A stretch of 54,498 nt of DNA from contig JAJAYZ010000004.1 of NCBI GenBank assembly GCA_027118455.1, forward strand, positions 1 to 54,498, in the 5' to 3' direction. A model generated the notes under the pieces. The model did no database searches, had not been told where the DNA came from, and saw only the letters and a list, made by a program, of their open reading frames with translations. Numbering within the stretch: the stretch's first letter is position 1; each line of letters opens with the position of its first letter. Shown here piece after piece: positions 18,512-27,642 of the stretch. Source of the DNA: Actinomycetes bacterium (GTDB lineage: Bacteria > Actinomycetota > Actinomycetes > JAHEKZ01). Made by a program: the position numbers and the translations under genes.

Positions 18512-19962
18512 CTAGCCGTCGGGTGGTGGGTCGGGGTTGGTGTATTGCCAGGGCTCGGTTTGGTAGATGCGTCCGGTGGGGGTGGTCCAGGTCATCTCAC
18601 CGGTGGGGTCGAGGGTGACGGTCCATCCTGCGGTGTGTTTGAGGCGGTGGTGGCGTCTGCAGAGGACGGCGAGGTTTGCTGCTGATGTGGGGCCCACCGG
18701 CCAGGGCACGGTGTGGTCAAGGTCGGTACCGGCGCTGTCGGCGGCCCGTCGGCAGCCGGGGAACCGGCAGGTCACGTCCCGGGCTCGGACTGCCCGGTCG
18801 AGCGCTGCTGACGGCCGGTACCCCTTCTCGGCCAGGTCGGTCAGAGTTCCGGTGGCCGGGTCGGCCAGCAACCGGCGCACCGTGACATGAGAACCCAAGC
18901 CGGCGCCGGCAACCTCACCGCCCTGCTGGCACCGTGACCACTGCGATCACCACGGCGGCCACCAGCGCTGTCGGGGCTGGTTCTGGGGGGTCCGATGAGT
19001 TGGGCGATCTCATTGGCGGTGAGCGGTCCCGCCCCTGGAATCCAGCCAGGCTCATCACTGTGTCCGGTGATCGTGTCGGCCGGGACGACGACGTGCAGGG
19101 TCACCGCCGCTGGTTGAGCGCGGCCGAGGAGCAGATCGACGAGGGTGTCGGCGCGGCGCTGATCCATGCTCCGCGCATCGCCAGCGCTACCGTCACCGGA
19201 CCCAGCGTCCTGAGCACCGAGCTGCTGGGCGGCGGTGGTCAGCGCTTGTTGGGTCTGCCGGCCCTGCACCCCGGGCAGCAACGCCCACAGCTCACTCATG
19301 CCGTCGTCGCCGGGTGTGATGACCACCCTTCGGTCGGCCAGGGCGCGTTGCCTGCGTTGCTCGGCGGCGCCCGGGTCAGCGGCGATCACCTCCCGGCGTA
19401 GCCACTGCCGCACCTGCGGCGCTGTTCGCTGCCGGCCCTGCCCGGTGGCGTAGCCGACCGCGCGAGCGGCCACGGTCTTCGCGGTGGCCGGGTCCAGGTA
19501 GCCGACCTGTTCACCGATCACGGTGACTTTGCGGGCGTCGATCTGGCCGGCTCGCCACGCCTTGGCCACCGCCGGGAGTTCCGCGGCCCGGCACGCGGTG
19601 TCAAAGCGGACCGATGCGGCCATCTTCGTCCACCCCAACAACACACCGATCTCGTCGGGGACGAACTCCTCCCGGCACTCCCGTGACCACATCGGCGCAC
19701 CGCGCTGGGTGACTTCGGCTTGGTCGGCGGCCCGTGCGCGGCGTCCCATCTGCACCATCGCGTCGGCCTGGACGGCCTGCAACATGTTGATCGCCCGCTC
19801 GCACCCGATAACCCGATCACGGAGCTCGTCATCGCCCAGCTGCGCAGCCGCGATCACAGCGTCGAGCAGGTCATCGACCTGCTCGATAATGCTGACCGCG
19901 GAGAGACCGGCGGTGGAGGAGTCCACGACCTGCACTCTGCCACCCAGGTCCGACAAGTCCAC
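18512..19962 (-). pseudogene. DUF222 / HNH endonuclease-type protein, frameshifted
   Basis: The N-terminal frame (from GTG 19962) encodes DUF222: ECREEFVPDEIGVLLG, QIDARKVTVIGEQVGYLDP, RRVVITPGDDGMSELWALLPG. A second frame, starting within the last 100 bases and ending at 18512, encodes VRRLLADPATGTLTDL and the HNH domain CRFPGCRRAADSAGTDLDHT, LAVLCRRHHRLKH, WTTPTGRIYQ. In intact relatives (13E12-repeat-like family) these are one chain. The break lies between about 18900 and 18990, where a run of six C precedes the divergence. Without one base gained or lost the nuclease domain is not translated with DUF222. Could be a mutation or an assembly error. Confidence 0.85.
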
Positions 19963-19973
19963 CGTGACAAGGA

Positions 19974-20008
19974 TTGAGTTTCCCCAGGCCCCACCTAGGC
20001 AAACTCAA
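19974..20008. repeat. long imperfect inverted repeat
   Basis: Arms of 15 bases (TTGAGTTT...AGG and CCT...AAACTCAA) pair at 13 positions around a 5-base loop, between the DUF222/HNH gene start and rsmI. There is no U-run. It may be an element end, an operator or a strong transcript hairpin. Confidence 0.45.
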
Positions 20009-20086
20009 CCGTCCACAACCACACACCCCACCTTCAGAAACGACACTCGACACCCAGGAACCGACACCCGGCGAGCCGCGGCAACG

Positions 20087-20926
20087 TCAGTTGATGGCGG
20101 CGTTGTACACCCGCCGCCGTGACAGCCCCGTAGCGGCCGAAACGGCATCGACTGCGTCGCGGCGCGAGCTGCCGGACGTCTCAAGTGCGCGAACCGCTTC
20201 GCGGAGCTCGTCGTCGGTCATCTCCGCTGCCGCTGCGGACGCACCAGTGACAATGAGGGTGATCTCACCGCGAACGCCTTCTCCAGCCCACTTGGCGAGG
20301 GCGGCGAGGCCGCCACGCTTCACTTCCTCATACGTCTTGGTGAGCTCACGGCAGACTGCGGCCGCACGGTCGTCACCCCAGAGCTCAGCCATGTCACTGA
20401 GCACCTCAGCCAGCCGGTGGGGCGCCTCGAAGAAGACCATCGTGCGTGATTCGTGAACCAGCCCACGCAGTCGCTCTCGCCGCTGACCGCCCTTGCGTGG
20501 CAAGAAGCCCTCGAAACAGAACCGGTCGACCGGAAGGCCTGATACCGCCAGCGCCGCCAGCACCGCCGACGGGCCAGGAGCCGTCGTGACGCGGATGTCG
20601 GCCTCGATGGCGGCCGCGACGAGTCGGTATCCCGGGTCACTCACCGACGGCATCCCTGCATCAGTTACCAGCAACACCGTCTGTCCCGCAGCCATGCGGG
20701 CGACCAGGTCTCGAGTCCGCGCACCCTCGTTGTGTTCGTGGTACGAGACCACCTTGCCAGCGATCTCAACCTCGAGAGCGGCTGCCAGACGGCGTAGTCG
20801 CCTGGTGTCCTCGGCCGCCACCACGTCGGCACCCATCAGCAGGGCCCGGAGCCGCGGTGACGCGTCCGAGACGTCACCGATGGGGGTCCCCGCTAGCACG
20901 AGGAATCCGCTTTCCTGGTTCGGCAC
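20087..20926 (-). CDS. rsmI: 16S rRNA (cytidine1402-2'-O)-methyltransferase
   Basis: SAM-dependent tetrapyrrole-methylase fold enzyme that modifies C1402 in the ribosomal P site. Motifs: FLVLAGTPIGDVSDASPR, AEDTRRLRRL, VSYHEHNEGAR, VTDAGMPSVSDPGYRLV, TAPGPSAVLAALAVSGLP, FEGFLPRKG. About 279 residues. GTG 20926 is the likely start; a CAGGAT box precedes it by seven bases. It is divergent from the PMT gene, as in M. tuberculosis. Confidence 0.93.
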   Translation of the reverse strand: MPNQESGFLVLAGTPIGDVSDASPRLRALLMGADVVAAEDTRRLRRLAAALEVEIAGKVVSYHEHNEGARTRDLVARMAAGQTVLLVTDAGMPSVSDPGYRLVAAAIEADIRVTTAPGPSAVLAALAVSGLPVDRFCFEGFLPRKGGQRRERLRGLVHESRTMVFFEAPHRLAEVLSDMAELWGDDRAAAVCRELTKTYEEVKRGGLAALAKWAGEGVRGEITLIVTGASAAAAEMTDDELREAVRALETSGSSRRDAVDAVSAATGLSRRRVYNAAIN

Positions 20927-20986
20927 CTCCCGATCCTGACAGGTCGGCGCCGCCAAGCCTCACGCAAAGGGACAGTCGACGGGCTT

Positions 20987-20992
20987 TACGAT
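20987..20992 (+). promoter_or_regulatory. leaderless -10 box of the PMT gene
   Basis: TACGAT followed by six bases GCGCAG and GTG at 20999. Confidence 0.45.
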
Positions 20993-20998
20993 GCGCAG

Positions 20999-22612
20999 GT
21001 GACCATGACCGACGCCAGCCTGCCCAGTGGCGGCATCGAGCCGGCGGTCAGCGAATCGGCTGAGGTCGAGGAGCACCGCGCGCGGGTCCGGCGCCGCCTT
21101 CTTCCCCCTGGGCCGACCGACCGGCTGGCCGGCTGGGTCGGTGCACTCGTCGTCACCGTGCTCGCAGGCGTTCTTCGCTTCTGGCAGCTCGGCCAGCCAC
21201 ACGCCTTCGTCTTCGATGAGACGTACTACGCCAAGGACGGCTTTGGGCTTCTGAACTACGGGTACGAGCAGGACTTCATCGACAAGGCCGACGACAAGAT
21301 CCTCAACGGCGACCTCAACGTCTTCGCCGATACCGCCTCCTACGTCGTCCACCCACCACTGGGGAAGTGGATCATCGCAAGCGGCGAGCAGCTTTTCGGC
21401 ATGAACCCGTTCGGGTGGCGAGTCGCAGTCGCCGTACTCGGCACGTTGAGCGTCCTGCTGCTGGCTCGTCTCGTGCGACGCATGACCGGCTCTACGGTGC
21501 TCGGAACGATCGCTGGGTTTCTGCTCGCCATCGACGGCCTGCACCTGGTGATGAGCCGCACCGCACTGCTCGACTTGCCACTGTCGTTCTTCCTGCTGGC
21601 CGCCTTCGGGGCGCTCGTATTCGACCGTGAGCACGGACGTCGTCGGGCAGCTGCACGGCTGGAGGGCTTCGAAGGAAGCACCTTTGGTCCAGGCCTGGGC
21701 TTTCGGCCGTGGCGCATCCTGGCCGGAGTGCTGCTCGGAGCAGCGTTAGCCACCAAGTGGAACGCCCTCTTCTTCGTCTTTGCGTTCGGGTTGCTGACTG
21801 TCTGGTGGGACGTCTCCGCACGTCGGGTTGCCGGTGCCCGCAGCCCGTGGCTCGGCTCGCTCTCGCGCGATGCCCTGCCAGCGTTCCTCTTCATCGTGCC
21901 CACTGCCCTGGTCACCTACATCGTCACCTGGTCGGGATGGCTCTTCACCAGTGGCGGCTACAACCGGACCTGGGGAAGCGAGAACCCGTCCACTCTCTTT
22001 CGGTGGGTGCCGGACTCGTTGCGTTCGCTCTGGCACTACCACGCAGAAGCGTGGCGCTTTCACACCGGGCTCAACAGCAACCACCCCTATGAGTCGCACC
22101 CCTGGAGCTGGCTGGTCCAGGGTCGTCCCGTTTCGTTCTATTACCAGGAGTACGGACGCGGTGAACTCGGTTGCGACGTCGAACGGTGCGCCCGAGAGGT
22201 GCTCGCCGTCGGCAACCCCATCATCTGGTGGAGCTCAGCTGCAGCCCTCCTGGTGATGGTGTGGTTGCTCATCAGCAAGCGCGACTGGCGAGCCGGAGCA
22301 GTGCTCGCGGCGCTCGCCGCCGGTTGGCTGCCCTGGTTCTGGTACGCCGACCACAACGAGCGCACGATGTTCTCGTTCTACGCGGTCTCGTTCCTGCCGT
22401 TCCTGATCATGGCCATCACCATCTGCCTCGGGTTCATCCTCGGCCCCAAAGACTCCTCCCCACGCCGCCGAGCTGTCGGCGCCACCGCCGTTGGGGGCTT
22501 TCTGCTGCTTGCGGCCATGGCCGCTGTCGCCATGGCCCCGCTCTGGATGGCTCAGGTGCTGCCGTACGAAGACTGGCTCAACCGCCTCTTCGGCATCCGG
22601 TCCTGGATCTGA
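20999..22612 (+). CDS. pmt: dolichyl/polyprenyl-phosphate-mannose protein mannosyltransferase
   Basis: Membrane GT39 enzyme that transfers mannose from a lipid carrier to Ser/Thr of secreted proteins. 537 residues with about ten membrane segments. The DE motif is FDETYYAKDGFG (about residue 75); HPPLGKW and the large extracytoplasmic loop with HPYESHPWSWLVQGRP and the NPIIWW segment fit actinobacterial Pmt. GTG 20999 lies six bases after TACGAT, a leaderless-type promoter; an ATG two codons later is possible. Confidence 0.93.
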   Translation: MTMTDASLPSGGIEPAVSESAEVEEHRARVRRRLLPPGPTDRLAGWVGALVVTVLAGVLRFWQLGQPHAFVFDETYYAKDGFGLLNYGYEQDFIDKADDKILNGDLNVFADTASYVVHPPLGKWIIASGEQLFGMNPFGWRVAVAVLGTLSVLLLARLVRRMTGSTVLGTIAGFLLAIDGLHLVMSRTALLDLPLSFFLLAAFGALVFDREHGRRRAAARLEGFEGSTFGPGLGFRPWRILAGVLLGAALATKWNALFFVFAFGLLTVWWDVSARRVAGARSPWLGSLSRDALPAFLFIVPTALVTYIVTWSGWLFTSGGYNRTWGSENPSTLFRWVPDSLRSLWHYHAEAWRFHTGLNSNHPYESHPWSWLVQGRPVSFYYQEYGRGELGCDVERCAREVLAVGNPIIWWSSAAALLVMVWLLISKRDWRAGAVLAALAAGWLPWFWYADHNERTMFSFYAVSFLPFLIMAITICLGFILGPKDSSPRRRAVGATAVGGFLLLAAMAAVAMAPLWMAQVLPYEDWLNRLFGIRSWI

Positions 22613-22662
22613 CCAGCCGCGGCAAGCCCAGACCCGTTGCCAGCTGGCTTCCCGCCCAGACT

Positions 22663-22668
22663 TAGGCT
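22663..22668 (+). promoter_or_regulatory. leaderless -10 box of copC
   Basis: TAGGCT, six bases CGTCCC, then the copC ATG at 22675. No SD. Confidence 0.45.
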
Positions 22669-22674
22669 CGTCCC

Positions 22675-23256
22675 ATGACTGCTGGCGCCACCCTGTGTTG
22701 GACCTCCCGCTTGGCTGCCGCCACCTTCGTCGCCGCGCTCACCCTGCTGCCAGTCACCGCAGCATCCGCTCATAGCGAGCTCGTCGAGTCCACACCGGCC
22801 GACGGCGCGGAGCTGAAACAGGCTCCGACACAGGTGCAGCTGGTGTTCGACGAGGCCATCCAGCAGCAGGGCGGCGACATCGTCGTCTCAGTTCGCGCCA
22901 GCACCGTGAGCGATGCCACCACGTTCGCCACCGAGGCAAACGTCGCCACCATCGGACTGACCGGACCAGCTCAACCGGGCAGCTACACAGTGAAGTACCG
23001 GATCGTGTCAGCAGACGGGCACATTGGGAGCGGCACGTTCGGTTACAGCGTCACCGGGACCTCACCGGCATCACCGGATGCGACCACTTCACCACCTCAA
23101 GATGCCGGTGACACCGGCGACACGGGCAACTCCGGGGATTCCGAGGACTCCAGCGGCACTGTCGTCTGGGTGCTGGGCCTTGGCGCCATCGGCATCGCCT
23201 CGGTGGCTGCCATCATCTCCGTCGCCGTGAGAGGGCGGCGTGACCGCTCCGACTGA
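22675..23256 (+). CDS. copC: CopC-domain copper resistance protein
   Basis: 193 residues. A signal peptide (about 1-33, ending ASAHS) leaves a mature N-terminal His (HSELVESTPADGAELKQAP), as needed for copper binding in CopC; the domain continues with IVSADGHIGSGTFGYSV. A Thr/Ser/Gly linker follows, then a C-terminal membrane anchor (VVWVLGLGAIGIASVAAIISVAV) and basic tail. It overlaps the CopD-CtaG gene by 17 bases, so the two act together in copper handling at the cell surface. Confidence 0.92.
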   Translation: MTAGATLCWTSRLAAATFVAALTLLPVTAASAHSELVESTPADGAELKQAPTQVQLVFDEAIQQQGGDIVVSVRASTVSDATTFATEANVATIGLTGPAQPGSYTVKYRIVSADGHIGSGTFGYSVTGTSPASPDATTSPPQDAGDTGDTGNSGDSEDSSGTVVWVLGLGAIGIASVAAIISVAVRGRRDRSD

Positions 23257-25240
23257 GGCTGCGCGCCGCTCAACGGTCTGGCCCTGGACACTGGCGGCCC
23301 TCGGGCTCGTCGTTGTCGGTCTGGGCGTAGCCTTCACCGTCGGCGGCGACCGCCCTCAGACTTCTGACGATGGACTGCCCGAGGCATCCCTCTTTGTGCA
23401 GTGGGCGTTGCCCATCACCCGCTCGGTCGTCGAACTACTAGCGGCGGCCACCGTCGGCCTGCTGCTCGCTGCTGCCGCGCTGCTGCCATCCCCGAAAGGC
23501 CTACTGGCTACCGCGCCGGCACGTGCTGCCCGGCTCGCGTCGTGGGTCGCGTTGACGTGGGCGGCTCTCACACTCGTCATCGTGGTGCTCTCCTACGCCC
23601 AGACGTTCGCTACAACGCTTTCTGACTCACTTGGCCCTACCAAGCTGCTCAGCTTTGTGAGCCAGTCCCCCCAGGGGTCGGCGTGGCTGGTAGCTGCGTC
23701 ACTGGCTGCATTCGCCGGTGTCGTGGCGCGCGAAGCTGACCGGCCCTTGGGAGCCTGGGTTGCATTGCTGCTCGCCATCGGGGCAACGCTGCCACCGGCG
23801 GTCACCGGGCATGCAGCCTCTGCGGGTAGCCACGACTTGGCTACCTCCTCACTGGTGGTCCACATCGTCAGTGTCGTGACGTGGGTCGGTGGCCTGCTCG
23901 CGCTGGTCTGGTACGCGCGCACCGAAGGTCGCTACCTGCCGCTGGCCACGCGTCGTTTCAGCCCGCTGGCCCTTTGGGCCTTTGTTTGCGTCGGGGTCAG
24001 CGGCGCAGTGAACGCCCTGATCCGGCTCGGCGACATCAGCGCCCTGTTCACCACTTCGTACGGCGCGCTCGTCCTCATCAAAGTGATGGCGTTCTTCGCG
24101 CTCGGGCTTCTCGGCTGGGCGCATCGACGGCACACGATGCCGCAGATCGAGAAGGGAACGCCACACGCCTTCCTGCGACTCGCCGTCGTCGAGGCTTCGA
24201 TCATGGTCTTCACCATCGGCATCGGTGTTGGCCTCGCTGCGACGGCGCCACCGGGGAGCGGCGCTACCGCAGCTCCACCACCGGCCGAAGTCCTGCTGGG
24301 CTTGCCGGTGCCTGATGCCCCGACCGTCCTGGCGATCCTGACCGGCTGGCGGCTGGACCTCCTCGTCGCGACGGTGCTGCTCGCGTCAGCGATCCTCTAT
24401 GGACGCGGAATCCTCATGATGCGCCGACGCGGCGACCGGTGGCCCGTCGGCAGGGCGATCGCCTGGTACGCAGGCCTCGCCATCGTCGCGTTCGGCACCC
24501 TCTCAGGTCTGGCGGTCTACGGCCGGACATCATTTAGCCTGCACATGACGCAGCACATGACCTTGAGCATGATTGCACCACTGCTACTCGTGCTCGGCGC
24601 ACCCATCACGCTGGCACTCCGCGCACTACCGGCCTCGCGGTCCACTCAACCTTCCGGTGCGCGCGAGTGGCTGCTCGCCGCGCTGCAGAGCCCGTTCGGA
24701 CGCGTGCTCACCCATCCCGTCACTGCGTTCGTACTCTTCATCAGTGCGCCCTACATGATCTACTTCAGTGGGCTGTTCGAGACTGCAATGCGTCAGCACT
24801 GGACCCACGAGCTCATGTACGTGCACTTCGTGCTCGTTGGCTACGTCTTCTACCAGTCCCTCATCGGCATTGACCCCATTCCCTACCGGGCCAACTACCC
24901 GATGCGGATGGTTGCGCTCTTTGCGTCGTTGTCCTTCCACGCGTTCTTCGCGGTTGCCCTGATCAGCAGCGACGCCATCATCGCGAGCAGCTACTACGAG
25001 ACGCTGAACCGCCCCTGGTGGCCCAACTTGCTCGAGGACCAAACCAGTGGGGCGTCCTTTGCCTGGGCGTTCGGTGAGCTGCCTGGGCTTCTCGTTCTCA
25101 TCGTGCTGCTCTTTCAATGGTCGCGCCATGACGATCGCCAGGCGCGCCGCGAGGACCGCCAAGCTGACCGCGACAACAACGCTGAGCTCGTGGCGTACAA
25201 CAAGATGTTGGAAGCTCGCCGCAGCGCTCCCCCTCGTTAG
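23240..25240 (+). CDS. CopD - CtaG fusion, copper import/cytochrome oxidase assembly membrane protein
   Basis: 666 residues. The N-terminal half has nine membrane segments with the CopD domain (about 200-330: VVHIVSVVTWVGGLLALVW, GVSGAVNALIRLGD). The C-terminal half is a caa3_CtaG domain (about 360-620) with SLHMTQHMTLSMIAPLLLVLGAP and HWTHELMYVHFVLVGYVFYQ, whose His residues are likely copper ligands. A charged tail ends the protein. GTG start within copC. Fusions of this type are common in actinobacteria and are thought to pass copper inward to oxidase assembly; direction is inferred. Confidence 0.9.
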   Translation: MTAPTEAARRSTVWPWTLAALGLVVVGLGVAFTVGGDRPQTSDDGLPEASLFVQWALPITRSVVELLAAATVGLLLAAAALLPSPKGLLATAPARAARLASWVALTWAALTLVIVVLSYAQTFATTLSDSLGPTKLLSFVSQSPQGSAWLVAASLAAFAGVVAREADRPLGAWVALLLAIGATLPPAVTGHAASAGSHDLATSSLVVHIVSVVTWVGGLLALVWYARTEGRYLPLATRRFSPLALWAFVCVGVSGAVNALIRLGDISALFTTSYGALVLIKVMAFFALGLLGWAHRRHTMPQIEKGTPHAFLRLAVVEASIMVFTIGIGVGLAATAPPGSGATAAPPPAEVLLGLPVPDAPTVLAILTGWRLDLLVATVLLASAILYGRGILMMRRRGDRWPVGRAIAWYAGLAIVAFGTLSGLAVYGRTSFSLHMTQHMTLSMIAPLLLVLGAPITLALRALPASRSTQPSGAREWLLAALQSPFGRVLTHPVTAFVLFISAPYMIYFSGLFETAMRQHWTHELMYVHFVLVGYVFYQSLIGIDPIPYRANYPMRMVALFASLSFHAFFAVALISSDAIIASSYYETLNRPWWPNLLEDQTSGASFAWAFGELPGLLVLIVLLFQWSRHDDRQARREDRQADRDNNAELVAYNKMLEARRSAPPR

Positions 25241-25255
25241 ACCACCGCCAGGCGA

Positions 25256-25780
25256 TCACCCAACCGCTGGCCGCGACACCCCGATTCCGCCAAGGGCGTC
25301 AGCGCCGAAGCGGGCCATCTCACGGTCGAGATCGAGCGGCGCGATGTGTGCGCGGTCGGCCAACATTTCGTCATCGATCAGGGCAGCTGGCACTAACCAG
25401 GAGACTTCGAACTCCAGACCGTCGGGGTCTTCGGCGTAGAGGGCCTTGGTCGTCGCGTGGTCGGACGACCCGTTGAGCGCTCCCAGTTTGGCGAGTCGAT
25501 CTGCTGTTTCGGCGAGCTCTGCGAGGGTATCGACCTCCCAGGCCAGGTGGTACAGCCCGACCGTCCCACGTCCAGCGGCTGAGGGGCCCGCTGCCTGGCC
25601 GACTCCGAAGAGCCCAAGATCGTGGTCGTTGCTCGAACCCGGTGCGCGGAGGAACGCAGCACCAGGCAGCTCCGGCATCCCGGGAATGGGCGCAAAGCCA
25701 AGCGCTTCTGCGTAGAAGGCCACACTGCGCTGCACGTCTCGTACATAGAGAACGGCGTGGTTGAGGCGGTAGACGGCCAT
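25256..25780 (-). CDS. VOC (glyoxalase/extradiol dioxygenase-like) family protein
   Basis: 174 residues with two beta-alpha-beta-beta-beta units: YRLNHAVLYVRDVQRSVAFYAEALGF and LYHLAWEVDTLAEL...ALYAEDPDGLEFEVSW. Metal ligands His (NHAVL), His (YHLAW) and Glu (LEFEV) are in place. It resembles CatE-like catechol-2,3-dioxygenases or thiol-dependent detoxifying enzymes; substrate unknown. ATG 25780 with GAAGG seven bases upstream. Divergent from a MarR gene with a shared dyad, so probably repressed by that MarR and induced by an electrophile or phenolic. Confidence 0.85.
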   Translation of the reverse strand: MAVYRLNHAVLYVRDVQRSVAFYAEALGFAPIPGMPELPGAAFLRAPGSSNDHDLGLFGVGQAAGPSAAGRGTVGLYHLAWEVDTLAELAETADRLAKLGALNGSSDHATTKALYAEDPDGLEFEVSWLVPAALIDDEMLADRAHIAPLDLDREMARFGADALGGIGVSRPAVG

Positions 25781-25822
25781 GAAAAACCTTCGCAAGGGTC
25801 GAGGACGGATGTGCGATCAATA

Positions 25823-25842
25823 ACTTACATGAATGTTCAAGT
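25823..25842. promoter_or_regulatory. candidate MarR operator
   Basis: An imperfect dyad ACTT-N3... with core TGAA-TG-TTCA and outer ACTT/AAGT lies between the divergent VOC and MarR genes, just upstream of the MarR -10 box TAGGAT (25850-25855). Position fits a shared operator. Confidence 0.5.
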
Positions 25843-25849
25843 ATTCCGC

Positions 25850-25855
25850 TAGGAT
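25850..25855 (+). promoter_or_regulatory. leaderless -10 box of the MarR gene
   Basis: TAGGAT, six bases AGCGGC, then ATG 25862. No SD. Confidence 0.5.
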
Positions 25856-25861
25856 AGCGGC

Positions 25862-26344
25862 ATGGCCTCAACCTCTACCGCACCAACTGGCACTCGCTGG
25901 CTCAATGCTGACGAGCAATCCGCCTGGCGCGCTTTTCTCGCGATGCAGAAGGTGATCCGCGAAACCCTCGAACGTCAGTTACGGCAAGACGCCGGCATGC
26001 CTATGACGTACTACGTCATTCTCGCGATGCTTTCCGAAGCTCCCGACCGGACTCTTCGCATGACCGAGCTCGCTGAAACGGCCGGCACCTCGCAAAGCCA
26101 GTTGTCCCATGCCGCAACCCGGCTGGAGGAGGCCGGGTGGATTGAACGCCGCCGGTGTCCCGGCGACAAACGTGGCTATCTCGCGGTCTTGACCGATTCG
26201 GGGTTTGAGACGTTGACGGCCGTAGCGCCCAGCCACGTCGCGAGCGTGCGCTCGGTGCTCTTCGACGTACTCAGCACTGAGCAGGTCAGCCAGCTTCGGG
26301 CGATCGCTGATGCAATTACCAAAGGCCGCGAGCAACTGCGATAG
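25862..26344 (+). CDS. MarR family regulator
   Basis: 160 residues with the winged HTH: AMLSEAPDRTLRMTELAETAGTSQSQLSHAATRLEEAGWIERRRCPGDKRGYLAVLTDSGFE. One Cys (RRRCPGDKRG) sits in the wing, which might sense thiol-reactive compounds; that is speculative. Divergent from the VOC gene and likely its repressor. Leaderless-type start at ATG 25862. Confidence 0.9.
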   Translation: MASTSTAPTGTRWLNADEQSAWRAFLAMQKVIRETLERQLRQDAGMPMTYYVILAMLSEAPDRTLRMTELAETAGTSQSQLSHAATRLEEAGWIERRRCPGDKRGYLAVLTDSGFETLTAVAPSHVASVRSVLFDVLSTEQVSQLRAIADAITKGREQLR

Positions 26345-26357
26345 CGCTCAGGAGCCC

Positions 26358-26383
26358 TGAACCTTCTGCGTCCGGTATACGTT
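26358..26383 (+). promoter_or_regulatory. ECF-type promoter of the sigma gene
   Basis: TGAACC (26358-26363), 16-base spacer, CGTT (26380-26383). This matches the general ECF pattern GAAC / CGT and is repeated before the cupredoxin gene, implying autoregulation. Confidence 0.65.
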
Positions 26384-26391
26384 TGCCAGAT

Positions 26392-26922
26392 GTGACGTCG
26401 CTTTCCCTCGATGGCGAGCATGCGGTGCGCGAGCTCTACCGTGAGCACGCTGCGCCACTGCTGGCATTCGTTCGGGCGCAGCTGGGCGGAGACAACGAAC
26501 GCGCTCAAGACATCGTTCAGGAGACGCTGCTGCGCGCCTGGCAGCACCCCGAAGCATTACGGCCGAACCGCCCCGGAGGTTCGCATCCGCGGGCGTGGCT
26601 CTTCAGGGTGGCCCGCAACCTGGTGATCGATAGTCAACGCGCTCGCTCAGCTCGACCTCAGGAAGTCGGCGAGCTTGACGACCAAATGGCGATAGCCGAC
26701 GACGGCTACGACCAGGTCCTCACCGCCTACGAGATCACCGACGCCCTCGTTGGACTGAGCGCCGACCACCGTGCCGTGATTTCTGAGCTCTACTTCCGCG
26801 ATCACTCGGTCGCCGAGACCGCACAGGTCCTCGGCGTGCCACCGGGGACGGTGAAGTCCCGCTCCTACTATGCGCTGCGGGCGCTCCGCCTGGCCTGTGA
26901 GGAGCGGGGGATCATTCCATGA
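26392..26922 (+). CDS. ECF RNA polymerase sigma factor
   Basis: About 176 residues. Region 2: VRELYREHAAPLLAFVRAQLGG...AQDIVQETLLRAWQHPE, with HPRAWLFRVARNLVIDSQRAR; region 4: LVGLSADHRAVISELYFRDHSVAETAQVLGVPPGTVKSRSYYALRALR. It resembles the SigL/SigK branch of actinobacterial ECF factors. A TTG at 26383 is in frame, but it lies on the -10 element, so GTG 26392 is preferred. The stop overlaps the anti-sigma ATG (ATGA). Own promoter is ECF type. Confidence 0.92.
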   Translation: MTSLSLDGEHAVRELYREHAAPLLAFVRAQLGGDNERAQDIVQETLLRAWQHPEALRPNRPGGSHPRAWLFRVARNLVIDSQRARSARPQEVGELDDQMAIADDGYDQVLTAYEITDALVGLSADHRAVISELYFRDHSVAETAQVLGVPPGTVKSRSYYALRALRLACEERGIIP

Positions 26923-27620
26923 CCTGCACGAGCATGCGTGAGGATGCCGCAACTGCCCTGCTCACCGGGGACGCCCTCGCGGCAGCAACGGCCGACCACC
27001 TCAGCCGCTGCGTCGCCTGTCGGCGTGACATTGACTCTCTTGAGGGCTTGCCGGCCCTGTTGGCCCTGCTGGGCTGGGCCGCCGACCCCACGATCACGCT
27101 GAGCCCTGACGCCCAGCTCCCCATCGACCGACTTCTCGAAGCCGCTGCCCGCATCCAGGTTCGTCGTCGCCGGCGGACGGTTCTCGCGGTAGCGGCCGCG
27201 GCGGCGGTGCTGGTCGTGCTCCCAACGGCGCTGTTCCTCAGCCGAGACCCCGCCACACCGCCGACGGCCGCGACCAGCGAGGGGACCGGCACGGCCACGC
27301 CTGCTGTGTCCGTTCAGCGCTCAGCGTCCAACCAAAGCACGGGGGTTGAGGGCGAAGTCACCCTCAATGCGACCTCGGTAGGTAGCGATCTCACCTTCGC
27401 GCTACGGGGCGTACCGCCAGGCACAGAGTGCACGCTTGTGGTGGTCTCCGCTGATGGCAGCCGAGAGTCCGCCGCTCGTTGGCTCGCCGACTACGAGGGA
27501 ACCGCACACGTCAGTGGCGCCGTGAGCACTCCACTCGCCGACATCGATCACGTTGACGTGAAGACCCGGGATGGGCCCGTCGTCCTCCGCGTTCCAGTGA
27601 GCTCAACGAGCGAAAGCTGA
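26919..27620 (+). CDS. zinc-finger anti-sigma factor (membrane)
   Basis: 233 residues. A ZAS motif His27-x3-Cys31-x2-Cys34 (DHLSRCVACRRD) binds the sigma factor; one membrane segment (about 86-106, VLAVAAAAAVLVVLPTALF) follows a basic stretch; the outside part is an about 100-residue beta-rich domain (VTLNATSVGSDLTFALRGVPP...TLVVVSADG). Overlaps the sigma stop, the usual sigma/anti-sigma pair. Signal sensed is unknown; neighbours suggest copper or redox stress. Confidence 0.9.
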   Translation: MTCTSMREDAATALLTGDALAAATADHLSRCVACRRDIDSLEGLPALLALLGWAADPTITLSPDAQLPIDRLLEAAARIQVRRRRRTVLAVAAAAAVLVVLPTALFLSRDPATPPTAATSEGTGTATPAVSVQRSASNQSTGVEGEVTLNATSVGSDLTFALRGVPPGTECTLVVVSADGSRESAARWLADYEGTAHVSGAVSTPLADIDHVDVKTRDGPVVLRVPVSSTSES

Positions 27621-27642
27621 ACGTCGTCCAAACCACCCCGAG

